A stretch of 59,880 nt of DNA from JBKECY01 sp047975025 (lineage in GTDB: Bacteria > Bacillota > Clostridia > Lachnospirales > Lachnospiraceae), in contig JBKECY010000042.1 of the NCBI GenBank assembly GCA_047975025.1, forward strand, positions 1 to 59,880. Direction: 5' to 3'. The translations under genes were made by a program, and so were the position numbers. The notes under the pieces were generated by a model. The model was given only the letters and a program-made list of their open reading frames with translations, made no database searches and had not been told where the DNA came from. Each line of letters begins with the position of its first letter. Positions within the stretch are counted from its first letter, which is position 1. Shown piece by piece: positions 25,323 to 34,511 of this stretch.

Positions 25323-26191
25323 GTGGTCACCTCGTTGTCCTGCTTCTTCTGCAAAGCCTTAAGGATACTTGTTCTTGCTTCATCAACCGTAATGGCTGTC
25401 GTGTCCACCTGCAGTCCACGCTCTGCCAGCTGATGCATAATATAGGTAATCTGAGGTGCACTCAGCCCCATTTTCTCGAGGGCGAGATAATGACCGAAGA
25501 CTTCCCTTGGCGGTGCATTGAAAGCGATTTCACCTGCATTCATAACTACCAGCCGATCGGCATACGAAGCTACATCTTCCATGCTGTGGGAAACCAGAAT
25601 AATTGTAATCCCGCGCTCCCGGCGCAGACGGGTAATCAAATCCAGAATCTGCTTTCTTCCCCGCGGGTCCAAACCGGCCGTTGGTTCATCCAGCACCAGT
25701 ACCTGGGGGTTCATCGCCAGTACGCCTGCGATTGCCACACGCTTTTTCTGGCCTCCTGAAATCTCAAAAGGAGATTTGTTGTAGACAGATTCATCAATTC
25801 CTACATCTGCCAGCGCTTTTGCCGCCTGTACTTTCGCTTCTTCCTCGGAGAGTCCCTGATTTTTGGGGCCAAAACACACATCCGCCATCACACTCATGGC
25901 GAACAACTGATTCTCAGAGTATTGAAAGACCAGACCGACCTTACTTCTGAGTTCTTTAATTGGATATTTCTCAGCCCAGATATCTTCGCCCTCAAAACGG
26001 ACGGTTCCGGCGGTCGGTTGCAGCAGTCCATTTAACAGCTGTATCAAAGTAGATTTGCCGCTGCCGGTATGGCCGATCAATCCGATAAATTCGCCTTGTT
26101 CAATCTGAAGTGAAACTTGCTTTAATGCATCCATTTCATAGACTGTTGCAGGACTGTATACATAATCAATACCACTTAATTCCATCAGCAT
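25319..26191 (-). CDS. ecfA2: Energy-coupling factor transporter ATPase EcfA2
   Basis: One of two ABC ATPases of the ECF importer. It has 290 residues. Walker A GHTGSGKS is at 40-47, followed by a Q-loop LVFQYSENQLF with the signature EISGGQKKRVAIAG, Walker B VLVLDEPTAGLDP and the H-loop LVSHSMEDVA. It overlaps ecfA1 by 7 bases and ecfT by 4. A second ATG two codons in is an equally possible start. Confidence 0.95.
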   Translation of the reverse strand: MLMELSGIDYVYSPATVYEMDALKQVSLQIEQGEFIGLIGHTGSGKSTLIQLLNGLLQPTAGTVRFEGEDIWAEKYPIKELRSKVGLVFQYSENQLFAMSVMADVCFGPKNQGLSEEEAKVQAAKALADVGIDESVYNKSPFEISGGQKKRVAIAGVLAMNPQVLVLDEPTAGLDPRGRKQILDLITRLRRERGITIILVSHSMEDVASYADRLVVMNAGEIAFNAPPREVFGHYLALEKMGLSAPQITYIMHQLAERGLQVDTTAITVDEARTSILKALQKKQDNEVTT

Positions 26192-27027
26192 AGTGCATCC
26201 ACCAACTCTCCAACTGTCAGGATTCCCGGCGCAATGGGTATGCCTGCTTTTTGAAGTTCATAAGCAAGCAGGGTCACCTGAGGTACATCAAGTGCATATT
26301 CCTCCAGTTTCTCGACCTGTGAGAAGATTTCTCTTGGAGCGCCCTGCATGACAAGCTGACCATGATCCATTACAAACACTTTATCCGCTTGTACGACTTC
26401 TTCCATATAATGCGTGACTAATATCACCGTCACGCCTTCTGTTTGGTTAAGTTCATGCAGCGTTCGCAGCACTTCTTTTCTGCCGACCGGGTCTAGCATG
26501 GCCGTTGGCTCATCCAGCACAATACATTTTGGCAGCATGGCAATGACACCTGCAATCGCCACCTTCTGTTTCTGTCCGCCGGAAAGTTTATTCGGCGACT
26601 TTTCTTTGAATGCAGTCATCCCAACTGCCTGCAGGCTTTTTTCTACACGCTCCCAGATTTCTTTGGTCTCAACACCGATATTTTCCGGGCCGAATCCTAC
26701 ATCTTCTTCTACGACTGTCCCTATAATCTGATTGTCGGGATTTTGAAATACCATCCCCGCTTTCTGTCTAAGCTTCCAAAGCTTTTTCTCCGCAGCTGTG
26801 TTCTGTTCATCAATCCATACGGTACCTTCGGAAGGCATCAGCAGCGCATTTAAATGCTTCGCGAACGTAGATTTTCCGGACCCATTATGTCCCAAAATGG
26901 CAATAAAATCCCCCGCATCCACTGAGATTGACATATCATCAATGGCGCGGGTCACTTCTGCTACTTCGCCTGCCTCATCATAGGTCGCGTAGTCATAGGT
27001 TAGGTGCTCTGTTCGAATCATTTTCAT
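26185..27027 (-). CDS. ecfA1: Energy-coupling factor transporter ATPase EcfA1
   Basis: Partner ATPase of EcfA2. It has 280 residues. Walker A GHNGSGKS is at 46-53, Q-loop MVFQNPDNQIIGT, signature KLSGGQKQKVAIAG, Walker B CIVLDEPTAMLDP and H-loop LVTHYMEEV. An insert of about 12 acidic residues (TYDEAGEVAEVT, 15-26) in the first strands is typical of EcfA1 from this group. Separated from engB by 34 bases. In many Firmicutes ecfA1 follows rplQ; here it follows engB. Confidence 0.95.
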   Translation of the reverse strand: MKMIRTEHLTYDYATYDEAGEVAEVTRAIDDMSISVDAGDFIAILGHNGSGKSTFAKHLNALLMPSEGTVWIDEQNTAAEKKLWKLRQKAGMVFQNPDNQIIGTVVEEDVGFGPENIGVETKEIWERVEKSLQAVGMTAFKEKSPNKLSGGQKQKVAIAGVIAMLPKCIVLDEPTAMLDPVGRKEVLRTLHELNQTEGVTVILVTHYMEEVVQADKVFVMDHGQLVMQGAPREIFSQVEKLEEYALDVPQVTLLAYELQKAGIPIAPGILTVGELVDALC

Positions 27028-27061
27028 ACTTTACTCTTTTCCTGCCGTATCTGTCGATCCC

Positions 27062-27643
27062 CTACAAATAACTCTCCATCATCTTCCATACTTCCTCTCT
27101 GCCCTGTTTACTAGCCGAGGAAAATGGAATTACCGTAACTTCGCCGGAGAGGCCAAGTCCTTCTTTGACCATTTTTATATGTTTCTGCACCTGACTTCTC
27201 TTCAGCTTGTCTACCTTGGTCGCTATGATTACCGGTTCATACCCCTGCTCACAAATCCAGGAATACATCAGCTTATCATTGGCGGAAGGGTCATGGCGAA
27301 TATCAATCAACAAAAAGACTGCTTTTAGCTGTTTGGAATGGTGCAGATATCGCTCGATCAGCTTGCCCCATTTCTCTTTTTCTGAGACAGACGCCTTCGC
27401 ATAACCATACCCGGGAAGGTCTACCAGAAACATAGTATCATTGACATTATAGAAGTTAATGGTCTGTGTCTTGCCCGGCTGGCTGCTGGTACGTGCCAGC
27501 GACTTGCGATTCATCAGCACATTGATCAAGGAGGATTTACCCACATTCGATTTTCCGGCAAATGCAATCTCCGCAACTGCATTGTCCGGCAGCTTGCTGG
27601 TTACGCCGCATACAATATCTAATGACACATTTTTAATAATCAT
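27062..27643 (-). CDS. engB: Ribosome biogenesis GTP-binding protein EngB (YsxC/YihA)
   Basis: Essential small GTPase for 50S subunit assembly. It has 193 residues. G1 GKSNVGKS is at 30-37, then G3 DLPGYGYA, and G4 ATKVDKLKRSQ. The start overlaps the lon stop by 4 bases, the usual lon-engB coupling. Cytoplasmic, ribosome-associated. Confidence 0.97.
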   Translation of the reverse strand: MIIKNVSLDIVCGVTSKLPDNAVAEIAFAGKSNVGKSSLINVLMNRKSLARTSSQPGKTQTINFYNVNDTMFLVDLPGYGYAKASVSEKEKWGKLIERYLHHSKQLKAVFLLIDIRHDPSANDKLMYSWICEQGYEPVIIATKVDKLKRSQVQKHIKMVKEGLGLSGEVTVIPFSSASKQGREEVWKMMESYL

Positions 27644-29970
27644 ACTTCTCTCCGTCCGGATACCAAGGCTTCCTGTAAGACATCCTGCATTGATTCTACC
27701 GGCAGAATTGTCAGACCTTTCTTGATTTCATCCGAAATTTCATTCACATCTTTTTCATTGTCGGCCGGTACAAGAACAGTCTTGATTTTAGCATTCTTGG
27801 CCGCCAGTAATTTTTCTTTTAGTCCGCCAATTGGCAGGACTCTTCCCCGCAGTGTAATCTCTCCTGTCATGGCAAGCTTGGCATTGACCGGAACATTCGT
27901 AATCGCAGAAATAATAGCTGTTGCCATCGTAATTCCTGCCGAAGGTCCATCTTTGGGAACGGCTCCCTCGGGAATATGAATGTGCAGATCATGTGTGGAA
28001 AAATAATTGTCCGGAATTTTATACGATGCTGCCACAGATCTAATATAGCTGATTCCGATCTTGGCAGATTCTTTCATGACATCGCCCAGTTGACCGGTCA
28101 GCTGTATATCTCCTTTGCCCGGCATTGTGCTGACTTCGATCTGCAGGGTGTCACCACCGACGCTTGTCCATGCCAGTCCGCGGGCAATTCCCACTGCATT
28201 TTTTTTATTCGCCATGCGATAGCGGACACGGGCCTGTCCCAGATACTGTTCCAGATTTTCCGGTGTTACGACTACCTGCTCCACACCATCTTCGAGAATT
28301 TCCCTGGTCGCTTTTCTGCAGATCGACCCAATCTTTCTCTCTAAGTTACGGACGCCGGCTTCACGGGTATAGCCCCGTATAATCAGGCGCAGCGCTGCTG
28401 GTTTGATCTGCAGCTGACGGCTGGTAAGGCCATGTACAACCTTTTGTTTCGGAATCAGATGTCCGCGTGCGATATGTTCTTTTTCATTTTCCGTATAGCT
28501 TGTGATTTCTATGACTTCCATACGATCCAGCAATGGCTGTGGTATCGTCTGCGGATCATTCGCAGTCGCAATGAAGAGCACTTCACTTAAATCCACAGGG
28601 ATTTCGACATAATGGTCTACAAAATGGCTGTTTTGCTCTGCATCCAGCACCTCTAGAAGTGCGGAAGCGGTATCGCCTCTGTAATCGGCGCTCACTTTAT
28701 CAATCTCATCCAGCAGCATCAGCGGATTCTTGACCCCTGCCTGCTTGAGTGAATTAATAATACGTCCCGGAAATGCTCCTACATAGGTGCGGCGGTGTCC
28801 GCGTATTTCCGCTTCATCCCGCACACCACCCAGTGACAGGCGCGTATATTTTTTATCCAGTGCTCTGGCAATGGACTTACCGATTGAGGTCTTGCCTGTA
28901 CCCGGAGGGCCGACAAGACACAGAATCGGTGCATTGCCCTTCTTCGTCAGGATACGTACGGCCAGATACTCCATGATTCTGGTCTTGACTTTTTCCAGCC
29001 CGTAATGATCCTGCTGGAGGATTTTCCAGGCACGCTTTAAGTCCGTTGAATCAGCCGAAACTTTCTCCCATGGCAGCGATAAGAGCGTATCAATATACCC
29101 TCTGGAGACAGAACTGTCCGGCGCCTGATTTCCCATGGATTTGTAACGTACGATTTCTTTCTTTATCTTGGCTTTCACATCCTCTGTCGCTTCAAGCTTT
29201 TCCAGTCTTTCCAGAAATACTTCCGATTCATAGACAGAGTCACCTTCGCCTAATTCTTCGCGAATCATCTTCATCTGTTCCCGAAGATAGTATTCTCTTT
29301 GATTTTTATCTACTTTTTCTTTGACCTTTTCCTGCAGTTCCAGACGGGCCTGAAAAACCGATATCTCTTGCGAGAGAATCGTCCCCAGCACCTCATAGCG
29401 CTGTGTCAGTGTCACTGCTTCAAGATATTGCTGGCGCTGTGTATACAGCAGCGGCAGCTGAATTCCGATCTGTGTAATCAGCTCCCGAATATCCTCGATT
29501 TCCAGAATCTGGGCCAGTAGTTCGCGGCCAATTTTTCCGCTTACCATACTGTATGCCTGGAACAGTTCGCGCAGTGAACGCAGCATAGCCTCTTGCATAG
29601 TATCTGTAATCTGCTCTGTATCTTCCACTGCAAATAGAGAGACGCGTCCCTGCAGAAATGGATCTTCCTGCTGCAGAGACATCAATTCTCCCTTTTCTAT
29701 ACCTTCTATTAACACCCGGATCAGGTTTTCAGACAGCTTGGCCACCTGTCTTACCACGCAGACGGTACCTACACTGTATAAATCAGTCATGGATGGTTTT
29801 TCCACCGTAAAGCTTTTTTGCGTCACTAAGAAGATTTTCTGGTCAGTGAGGATCGCCGCCTCGATTGCCTGAATTGTGATCTCCCTGCTTACATCAAGAT
29901 GAACGATCATGTTCGGCAGCACAGTCGTCCGACGCAGTGCGACTACCGGTATTTGTTCTATTACACTCAT
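27640..29970 (-). CDS. lon: ATP-dependent protease Lon
   Basis: AAA+ serine protease for damaged and regulatory proteins. It has 776 residues: an N-terminal substrate-binding domain to about 300, Walker A GPPGTGKTS around 350-360, MLLDEIDKV Walker B, and a C-terminal protease domain with the Ser-Lys dyad Ser677 (KDGPSAG) and Lys720 (GGLKEK). Gene order clpX-lon-engB is conserved in Firmicutes. No promoter is evident in the 24-base gap after clpX, so transcription probably comes from upstream. Confidence 0.97.
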   Translation of the reverse strand: MSVIEQIPVVALRRTTVLPNMIVHLDVSREITIQAIEAAILTDQKIFLVTQKSFTVEKPSMTDLYSVGTVCVVRQVAKLSENLIRVLIEGIEKGELMSLQQEDPFLQGRVSLFAVEDTEQITDTMQEAMLRSLRELFQAYSMVSGKIGRELLAQILEIEDIRELITQIGIQLPLLYTQRQQYLEAVTLTQRYEVLGTILSQEISVFQARLELQEKVKEKVDKNQREYYLREQMKMIREELGEGDSVYESEVFLERLEKLEATEDVKAKIKKEIVRYKSMGNQAPDSSVSRGYIDTLLSLPWEKVSADSTDLKRAWKILQQDHYGLEKVKTRIMEYLAVRILTKKGNAPILCLVGPPGTGKTSIGKSIARALDKKYTRLSLGGVRDEAEIRGHRRTYVGAFPGRIINSLKQAGVKNPLMLLDEIDKVSADYRGDTASALLEVLDAEQNSHFVDHYVEIPVDLSEVLFIATANDPQTIPQPLLDRMEVIEITSYTENEKEHIARGHLIPKQKVVHGLTSRQLQIKPAALRLIIRGYTREAGVRNLERKIGSICRKATREILEDGVEQVVVTPENLEQYLGQARVRYRMANKKNAVGIARGLAWTSVGGDTLQIEVSTMPGKGDIQLTGQLGDVMKESAKIGISYIRSVAASYKIPDNYFSTHDLHIHIPEGAVPKDGPSAGITMATAIISAITNVPVNAKLAMTGEITLRGRVLPIGGLKEKLLAAKNAKIKTVLVPADNEKDVNEISDEIKKGLTILPVESMQDVLQEALVSGRREV

Positions 29971-29994
29971 TTAATATCTCCGCTCAAGAAGGAA

Positions 29995-31299
29995 TTATGC
30001 CGTTACGGATTTTCCCTTCCGTTTTGTAGGTGCTTTCTTTCTAATGGGTACCTGGCTTTCACGCTCTCCCCGGACAATCAGCGGCTGGCTTTGTGACTCG
30101 ATGGACTCTCTGGTAATGATACATTTGCATAATGTATCATCGGAAGGCGCATCGTACATCAGATCCATCATGGCATGCTCCAGAATCGAGCGCAGTCCTC
30201 TGGCACCGGTCTTTCTGTCCAGCGCTTTGGCCGCGATGGCCTCCAATGCATCGTCCTGAAACTCAAGCTCTACTCCGTCTAATTCAAACAGCTTGGAATA
30301 CTGCTTTACCAGCGCGTTTTTTGGCTCTTTTAGGATACGCACCAGTGCATTTTTGTCCAAGGCATTTAAAGCTACTTCTACCGGTACACGACCGATAAAT
30401 TCAGGAATCAGGCCGAATTTAATAAAATCTTCCGGCATGACCTGACGCAGGATTTCACCTGTGTTGATTTCTTCTGCCTTGTCCACCTGTGCACCAAAAC
30501 CAATGGATTTGGTATCTCGTCTGGTATTGATGATCTTCTCAAGCCCCTCGAACGCACCACCGCAGATGAATAAAATATTCGTTGTATCAATCTGGATAAA
30601 GTCCTGGTGCGGATGCTTTCTGCCGCCCTGCGGAGGAACACTGGCAACCGTTCCTTCCAGGATTTTAAGAAGCGCCTGCTGCACACCTTCACCCGACACA
30701 TCTCTGGTAATGGAAGCATTCTCGGATTTTCTGGTGATTTTATCGATTTCATCGATGTAGATAATTCCGAACTGGGCTCTGTCCACATCGTATTCTGCCG
30801 CCTGAATAATTTTAAGAAGGATGTTCTCCACATCTTCTCCGACATAACCGGCCTCGGTCAATGTCGTGGCATCCGCAATGGCGAACGGCACGTTAAGAAT
30901 TTTGGCCAGTGTCTGCGCCAGCAGTGTCTTACCCGAACCGGTAGGTCCAAGCATCAATATATTACTTTTCTGAAGCTCCACATCCATTCCTTTGGATGCC
31001 AGAACTCTTTTGTAGTGGTTGTAAACAGCTACGGAAAGCACTTTTTTGGCTTCTTCCTGCCCAATGACATATTGGTCGAGCAGCTCATTTATCTCAACCG
31101 GTGTCAGCAGATTGATCTCGGAGGAAGATTCCGCTTCCTCGTAAGATGCGAACTCCTCTTCGATAATTTCCGAGCAGATCTCTATACATTCATCGCAGAT
31201 GAAGACACCGCTTGGGCCGGCAATCAGCTTACGAACCTGGTCTTCCGGTTTATTACAAAAAGAGCATCTGATTCTGATATCTTTTTTCTTATCTGGCAT
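29995..31299 (-). CDS. clpX: ATP-dependent Clp protease ATP-binding subunit ClpX
   Basis: Unfoldase that feeds substrates to ClpP. It has 434 residues. The N-terminal zinc-binding domain has Cys12, Cys15, Cys35 and Cys38. Walker A GPTGSGKT is at 118-125, then Walker B IIYIDEIDKI, and the pore-loop and sensor blocks FIGRVPV and GARGLRSILE. The frame opens 72 bases earlier, but the ATG at 31299 with AAAGGAC upstream gives the family N-terminus. It ends in a basic tail (KKAPTKRKGKSVTA). Separated from clpP by 98 bases. Confidence 0.96.
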   Translation of the reverse strand: MPDKKKDIRIRCSFCNKPEDQVRKLIAGPSGVFICDECIEICSEIIEEEFASYEEAESSSEINLLTPVEINELLDQYVIGQEEAKKVLSVAVYNHYKRVLASKGMDVELQKSNILMLGPTGSGKTLLAQTLAKILNVPFAIADATTLTEAGYVGEDVENILLKIIQAAEYDVDRAQFGIIYIDEIDKITRKSENASITRDVSGEGVQQALLKILEGTVASVPPQGGRKHPHQDFIQIDTTNILFICGGAFEGLEKIINTRRDTKSIGFGAQVDKAEEINTGEILRQVMPEDFIKFGLIPEFIGRVPVEVALNALDKNALVRILKEPKNALVKQYSKLFELDGVELEFQDDALEAIAAKALDRKTGARGLRSILEHAMMDLMYDAPSDDTLCKCIITRESIESQSQPLIVRGERESQVPIRKKAPTKRKGKSVTA

Positions 31300-31397
31300 G
31301 TTTGTCCTTTCATTTCTAGGTGTTAATCGTGTTTTTATATCAATACCGTATTTCGCACATAAGACCCCCACAGGCGTAGAGGTCTCAAAAAGTGTCT

Positions 31398-31979
31398 TTA
31401 TCTATGTATCATGACTTCATCAATCAAACCATATGCTTTAGCTTCTTCTGCAGACATATAGTTATCGCGATCTGTATCCTTTTCAATCACTTCAATCGGT
31501 TGACCGGTATTTTCAGCAAGAATCCTGTTCAGGGTATGCTTTGTCTTGGCAATATGATCTGCCACGATCTGAATCTCGGTCGCCTGTCCCTGTGCACCGC
31601 CTGATGGCTGGTGAATCATAATGGTTGAGTTCGGCAGGGCAAATCTCTTGCCCTTGGTCCCTGCGGATAACAGGAAAGCACCCATGCTGGCAGCCATACC
31701 GATACAATTGGTAGATACATCACATTTGATATAATTCATTGTATCGTAGATTGCCATTCCGGCAGTCACACTGCCGCCCGGGCTGTTGATATACAGATTG
31801 ATGTCTTTACCGGGGTCCTCAGACTCCAGAAAAAGCAACTGCGCCACAATCAGGCTGGCTGTCAGATCATTAACATCTTCTCCTAAGAAAATGATGCGGT
31901 CCTTCAGCAATCTTGAGTAGATGTCATAACTACGCTCCCCCCGGCTCGTCTGTTCAATAACATAAGGTACTAAGCTCAT
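31398..31979 (-). CDS. clpP: ATP-dependent Clp protease proteolytic subunit
   Basis: Barrel-forming serine peptidase. It has 193 residues. Catalytic Ser98 in GMAASMGAF, His123 in MIHQPSGG, and Asp at about 172 in KDTDRDNYMSA. The oxyanion motif SPGGSVTAGMAIYDTM is present. It lies 50 bases after tig and 98 before clpX, so one tig-clpP-clpX-lon-engB transcript is plausible. Confidence 0.97.
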   Translation of the reverse strand: MSLVPYVIEQTSRGERSYDIYSRLLKDRIIFLGEDVNDLTASLIVAQLLFLESEDPGKDINLYINSPGGSVTAGMAIYDTMNYIKCDVSTNCIGMAASMGAFLLSAGTKGKRFALPNSTIMIHQPSGGAQGQATEIQIVADHIAKTKHTLNRILAENTGQPIEVIEKDTDRDNYMSAEEAKAYGLIDEVMIHR

Positions 31980-32029
31980 ACGTATACTCCTCCTATCATG
32001 TGTGTTCCAGTTAAATTCTGTTCTATAAT

Positions 32030-33352
32030 TTAGTCTTCTTTTGCAGCTTCGGCTTCTACTACCATTTCCACCTCATTAGCCGCATCAGAGATCAATGTAA
32101 CCGCCTGCTGTACAGCAAGATCCTGTTTCAGCTGTTTGGTCTCATTTTCTCCCATAATTTCTTTGATTTTATCGATTTCCATCTTGTACATCTCAGCCAT
32201 TTTAGTCAGCTCAGCATCTACATCTTCTTGTGATGGCTCGATCTTCTCTGCTTCAGCAATCTTCTCCAGAACCAATCTGCTCTGGATTCTCTTCTCTGCC
32301 TGCGGACGCATCTGCTCTTCTAATTTCTCAGGTGTCAGTCCACTGAACTGGAAGTACTGCTCTACGGAAAGGCCTTGTGACTGGACTCTTCTGGAGAAGT
32401 CCTCTACCAGCTGACGAATCTGCTGTTTGATCATAGGCTCCGGAATGTCAAATTTGGCATTCTCAATTGCTTTTTCAACTACGGCATCTTCTTTGGCTCT
32501 CTTAGCTGACTCTTCTTTGGTCTTTAGCAGATTGCCGCGGATGTCTTCTTTATATTCGGCAAGAGTGTCGAATTCTGATGCATCCTGTGCGAATTCATCA
32601 TCTAATTCAGGCAGTTCTTTTTTCTCGATTTTGTGAATGATACATTTAAATACAGCGGCTTTTCCTGCCAACTCAGCTGCCTGATATTCTTCAGGGAACG
32701 ATACATTGACATCTACCGGTGTCTCTAAAGCCACACCTACCAGCTGCTCTTCAAATCCAGGGATAAATGAATTGGAGCCAAGTGTCAGCGGATGGTTCTC
32801 GCCTTTTCCGCCTTCGAATGCCACATCATCAACAAAGCCTTCAAAGTCGATTGTTACTGTATCGCCGTCTTCTGCTGCACGATCCTCAACTGTAATGGTT
32901 CTGGAATTTTTCTCCTGCTCCTTCGCCAGTTCAAGTACGATTTCTTCTTCCGTTACTTCAACATCTGACTTTGGCACTTCAAGTCCTTTATACTCACCAA
33001 GCTCTACATCCGGCTTCAGCGCTACTTCCGCAGTGAACACAAAATTCTGTCCCGGCTCGAGTGTTGTCACATCAATTTCCGGCTGGGAAACGATTTCGAG
33101 TTCACTCTCGTCAGCTGCCGTTGCATAGGCCTGTGGGATGATGGCATTGGCTGCATCTTCCAGGAAGAATCCCTTGCCGTATAGCTTCTCTATCATCATT
33201 CTGGGCGCTTTTCCCTTTCTAAATCCGGGAATCGTGATTTGCTTTTTATTTTTATTATACGCCCCTTCAATTGCTTTTTCTAAATCCTGAGCAGACACCT
33301 CAATTGTCAGTACTGCCATATTATGCTCTTTCTTTTCAACCTGAAAACTCAT
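32030..33352 (-). CDS. tig: Trigger factor
   Basis: Ribosome-bound chaperone and peptidyl-prolyl isomerase for nascent chains. It has 440 residues: the ribosome-binding motif GFRKGKAP near 43-50 in the N-terminal domain, an FKBP-type domain (VTIDFEGFVDDVAFEGGKGENHPLTLGS region, about 165-245), then the long helical C-terminal domain. The tail is acidic (EMVVEAEAAKED). The start has AAGGAGG at 12 bases. First gene of the long leftward run; an extended -10 promoter lies at 33424-33432. Confidence 0.96.
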   Translation of the reverse strand: MSFQVEKKEHNMAVLTIEVSAQDLEKAIEGAYNKNKKQITIPGFRKGKAPRMMIEKLYGKGFFLEDAANAIIPQAYATAADESELEIVSQPEIDVTTLEPGQNFVFTAEVALKPDVELGEYKGLEVPKSDVEVTEEEIVLELAKEQEKNSRTITVEDRAAEDGDTVTIDFEGFVDDVAFEGGKGENHPLTLGSNSFIPGFEEQLVGVALETPVDVNVSFPEEYQAAELAGKAAVFKCIIHKIEKKELPELDDEFAQDASEFDTLAEYKEDIRGNLLKTKEESAKRAKEDAVVEKAIENAKFDIPEPMIKQQIRQLVEDFSRRVQSQGLSVEQYFQFSGLTPEKLEEQMRPQAEKRIQSRLVLEKIAEAEKIEPSQEDVDAELTKMAEMYKMEIDKIKEIMGENETKQLKQDLAVQQAVTLISDAANEVEMVVEAEAAKED

Positions 33353-33423
33353 GTGTAGTATTTCCTCCTTAATGGTGAAAGTCAGGGTGATTCTTGGCCC
33401 CTTACCTTCTTAATTATTGGCTA

Positions 33424-33432
33424 AGTATATCA
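33424..33432 (-). promoter_or_regulatory. Extended -10 promoter of tig, with a palindrome in the -35 region
   Basis: Minus strand TGATATACT (TGnTATACT) at 33424-33432. Where a -35 would lie sits a palindromic core CGCTAGCG (33448-33455) flanked by six A and six T (33442-33462). The 306-base gap 33353-33658 otherwise holds only AT-rich sequence with small inverted repeats and no reading frame of note. No HrcA (CIRCE) or CtsR box was found. Confidence 0.5.
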
Positions 33433-33617
33433 TAGCCATTCAAAAAACGCTAGCGCTTTTTTGTGTGTTTTCAACAAAAAACGAGTTTTTATTGTAATAT
33501 CAATATTTTTAGTATTGTATTTGTTATAGAACAATCGCTCGGGGTGTCAAAATGCCTCTTTTTTTAAAAATTTTACTATCGTTTCAAGCGTAAAAAGTAG
33601 GCATTTTAATTTTTCTA

Positions 33618-33626
33618 TGCTATACT
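33618..33626 (+). promoter_or_regulatory. Extended -10 promoter of the CYTH gene
   Basis: TGCTATACT (TGnTATACT) at 33618-33626, 33 bases before the ATG at 33659; no clear -35. Confidence 0.55.
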
Positions 33627-33658
33627 ATATCCATCTTTATGAATGAGGTGACCCTATC

Positions 33659-34108
33659 ATGGAAATCGAGCGAAAATTTCTGGTTCACAATATCCCGTTC
33701 CCGCTTGCGGGGTATACCGCAGTACGGATCGAACAGGGCTATCTGTGCACCGAACCTGTGGTCCGCATCCGAAAGCAGGATGAGCAATATATTCTCACTT
33801 ATAAATCGAAGGGATTTCTAAGCCGCGAGGAATACAATCTCCCGCTAGGAGCAGACGGGTATGCGCATCTGCGTACCAAGGTGGACGGCCATCTCATATC
33901 CAAGACGCGTTATATCATTCCGTTGGAAGAGGAGCTTTGCGTTGAACTGGACGTCTTCGACGGTCCTCATCAGGGTCTGATCCTGGCCGAAGTCGAATTT
34001 ACTTCTGAGGCCCAGGCAAAAGCTTTTACTCCACTGCCATGGTTCGCAGAGGATGTGACCTATGAAACGCAGTATCAGAACAGTACACTCAGCCGCACTG
34101 CCGGCTGA
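33659..34108 (+). CDS. CYTH domain (triphosphate tunnel metalloenzyme) protein
   Basis: A 149-residue single-domain member of the CYTH superfamily. The N-terminal ExExK signature is Glu2, Glu4, Lys6 (MEIERKFLV). Charged residues on alternating strands line the tunnel: RIEQGYL, VVRIRKQ, YILTYKSKG, KTRYIIP, CVELDVFDGP and LILAEVEF. Bacterial members are usually inorganic triphosphatases or of unknown substrate. The start has GAGGTGA upstream. It forms a two-gene unit with the small GNAT protein 37 bases downstream. Confidence 0.92.
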   Translation: MEIERKFLVHNIPFPLAGYTAVRIEQGYLCTEPVVRIRKQDEQYILTYKSKGFLSREEYNLPLGADGYAHLRTKVDGHLISKTRYIIPLEEELCVELDVFDGPHQGLILAEVEFTSEAQAKAFTPLPWFAEDVTYETQYQNSTLSRTAG

Positions 34109-34145
34109 CGGCACACAGACATACATTACTTTAAGGAGGATTTTT

Positions 34146-34418
34146 ATGGAATTCATTCACAGCGCAAATGAAATTATCATGTATAACGACAATGGTTCAC
34201 TGGTGGCAGAGGTCACTTTTCCGGCCATGGACGCTTCTACGGTCAACATCAACCATACCTTTGTCGATGACTCGCTGCGCGGCCAGGGCATTGCGGGCAA
34301 GCTGATGGTCGAAGTCGCCGAGGTGCTTCGCAAAGAGAACAAAAAAGCAAAGCTCTCCTGCTCTTATGCCAGAGCATGGTTCCCAAAACATCCGGAATAT
34401 CAGGATGTGGTCCTGTAA
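34146..34418 (+). CDS. Small GNAT-family N-acetyltransferase (YjdJ/GtlB-type)
   Basis: A 90-residue protein of the short GNAT group (PF14542 type). It starts MEFIHSANEI, has the acetyl-CoA loop RGQGIAGKLM near 54-63, and ends with the family pattern LSCSYARAWFPKHPEYQDVVL-like, where CSYARAWFPKHPEY is diagnostic. The frame opens at 34062 inside the CYTH gene, but the ATG at 34146 with AAGGAGG upstream is the start. Substrate unknown. Confidence 0.88.
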   Translation: MEFIHSANEIIMYNDNGSLVAEVTFPAMDASTVNINHTFVDDSLRGQGIAGKLMVEVAEVLRKENKKAKLSCSYARAWFPKHPEYQDVVL

Positions 34419-34438
34419 ACAACGCACGAACTGTATAT

Positions 34439-34477
34439 AAAAGACGAGCCGCTGTCTGTTGCACCGGCTCGTCTTTT
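34439..34477. terminator. Bidirectional terminator between the GNAT gene and the URO-D operon
   Basis: AAAAGACGAGCC (34439-34450) pairs with GGCTCGTCTTTT (34466-34477), a 12-bp stem with A and T ends suitable for both converging transcripts. Confidence 0.9.
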
Positions 34478-34511
34478 AGTTTCTTTAAATGACTTCTTAA
34501 TGTTTTTTTAA

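Noticed and set aside
31359..31393. AGACC/GGTCT hairpin between clpX and clpP
   Set aside because: Five base pairs with a long loop and no U-tract in the direction of transcription; too weak to call a terminator or attenuator.
33353..33658. Search for CIRCE (HrcA) or CtsR boxes upstream of tig
   Set aside because: No TTAGCACTC/GAGTGCTAA pair and no GGTCAAA direct repeat was found; only an unrelated CGCTAGCG palindrome.
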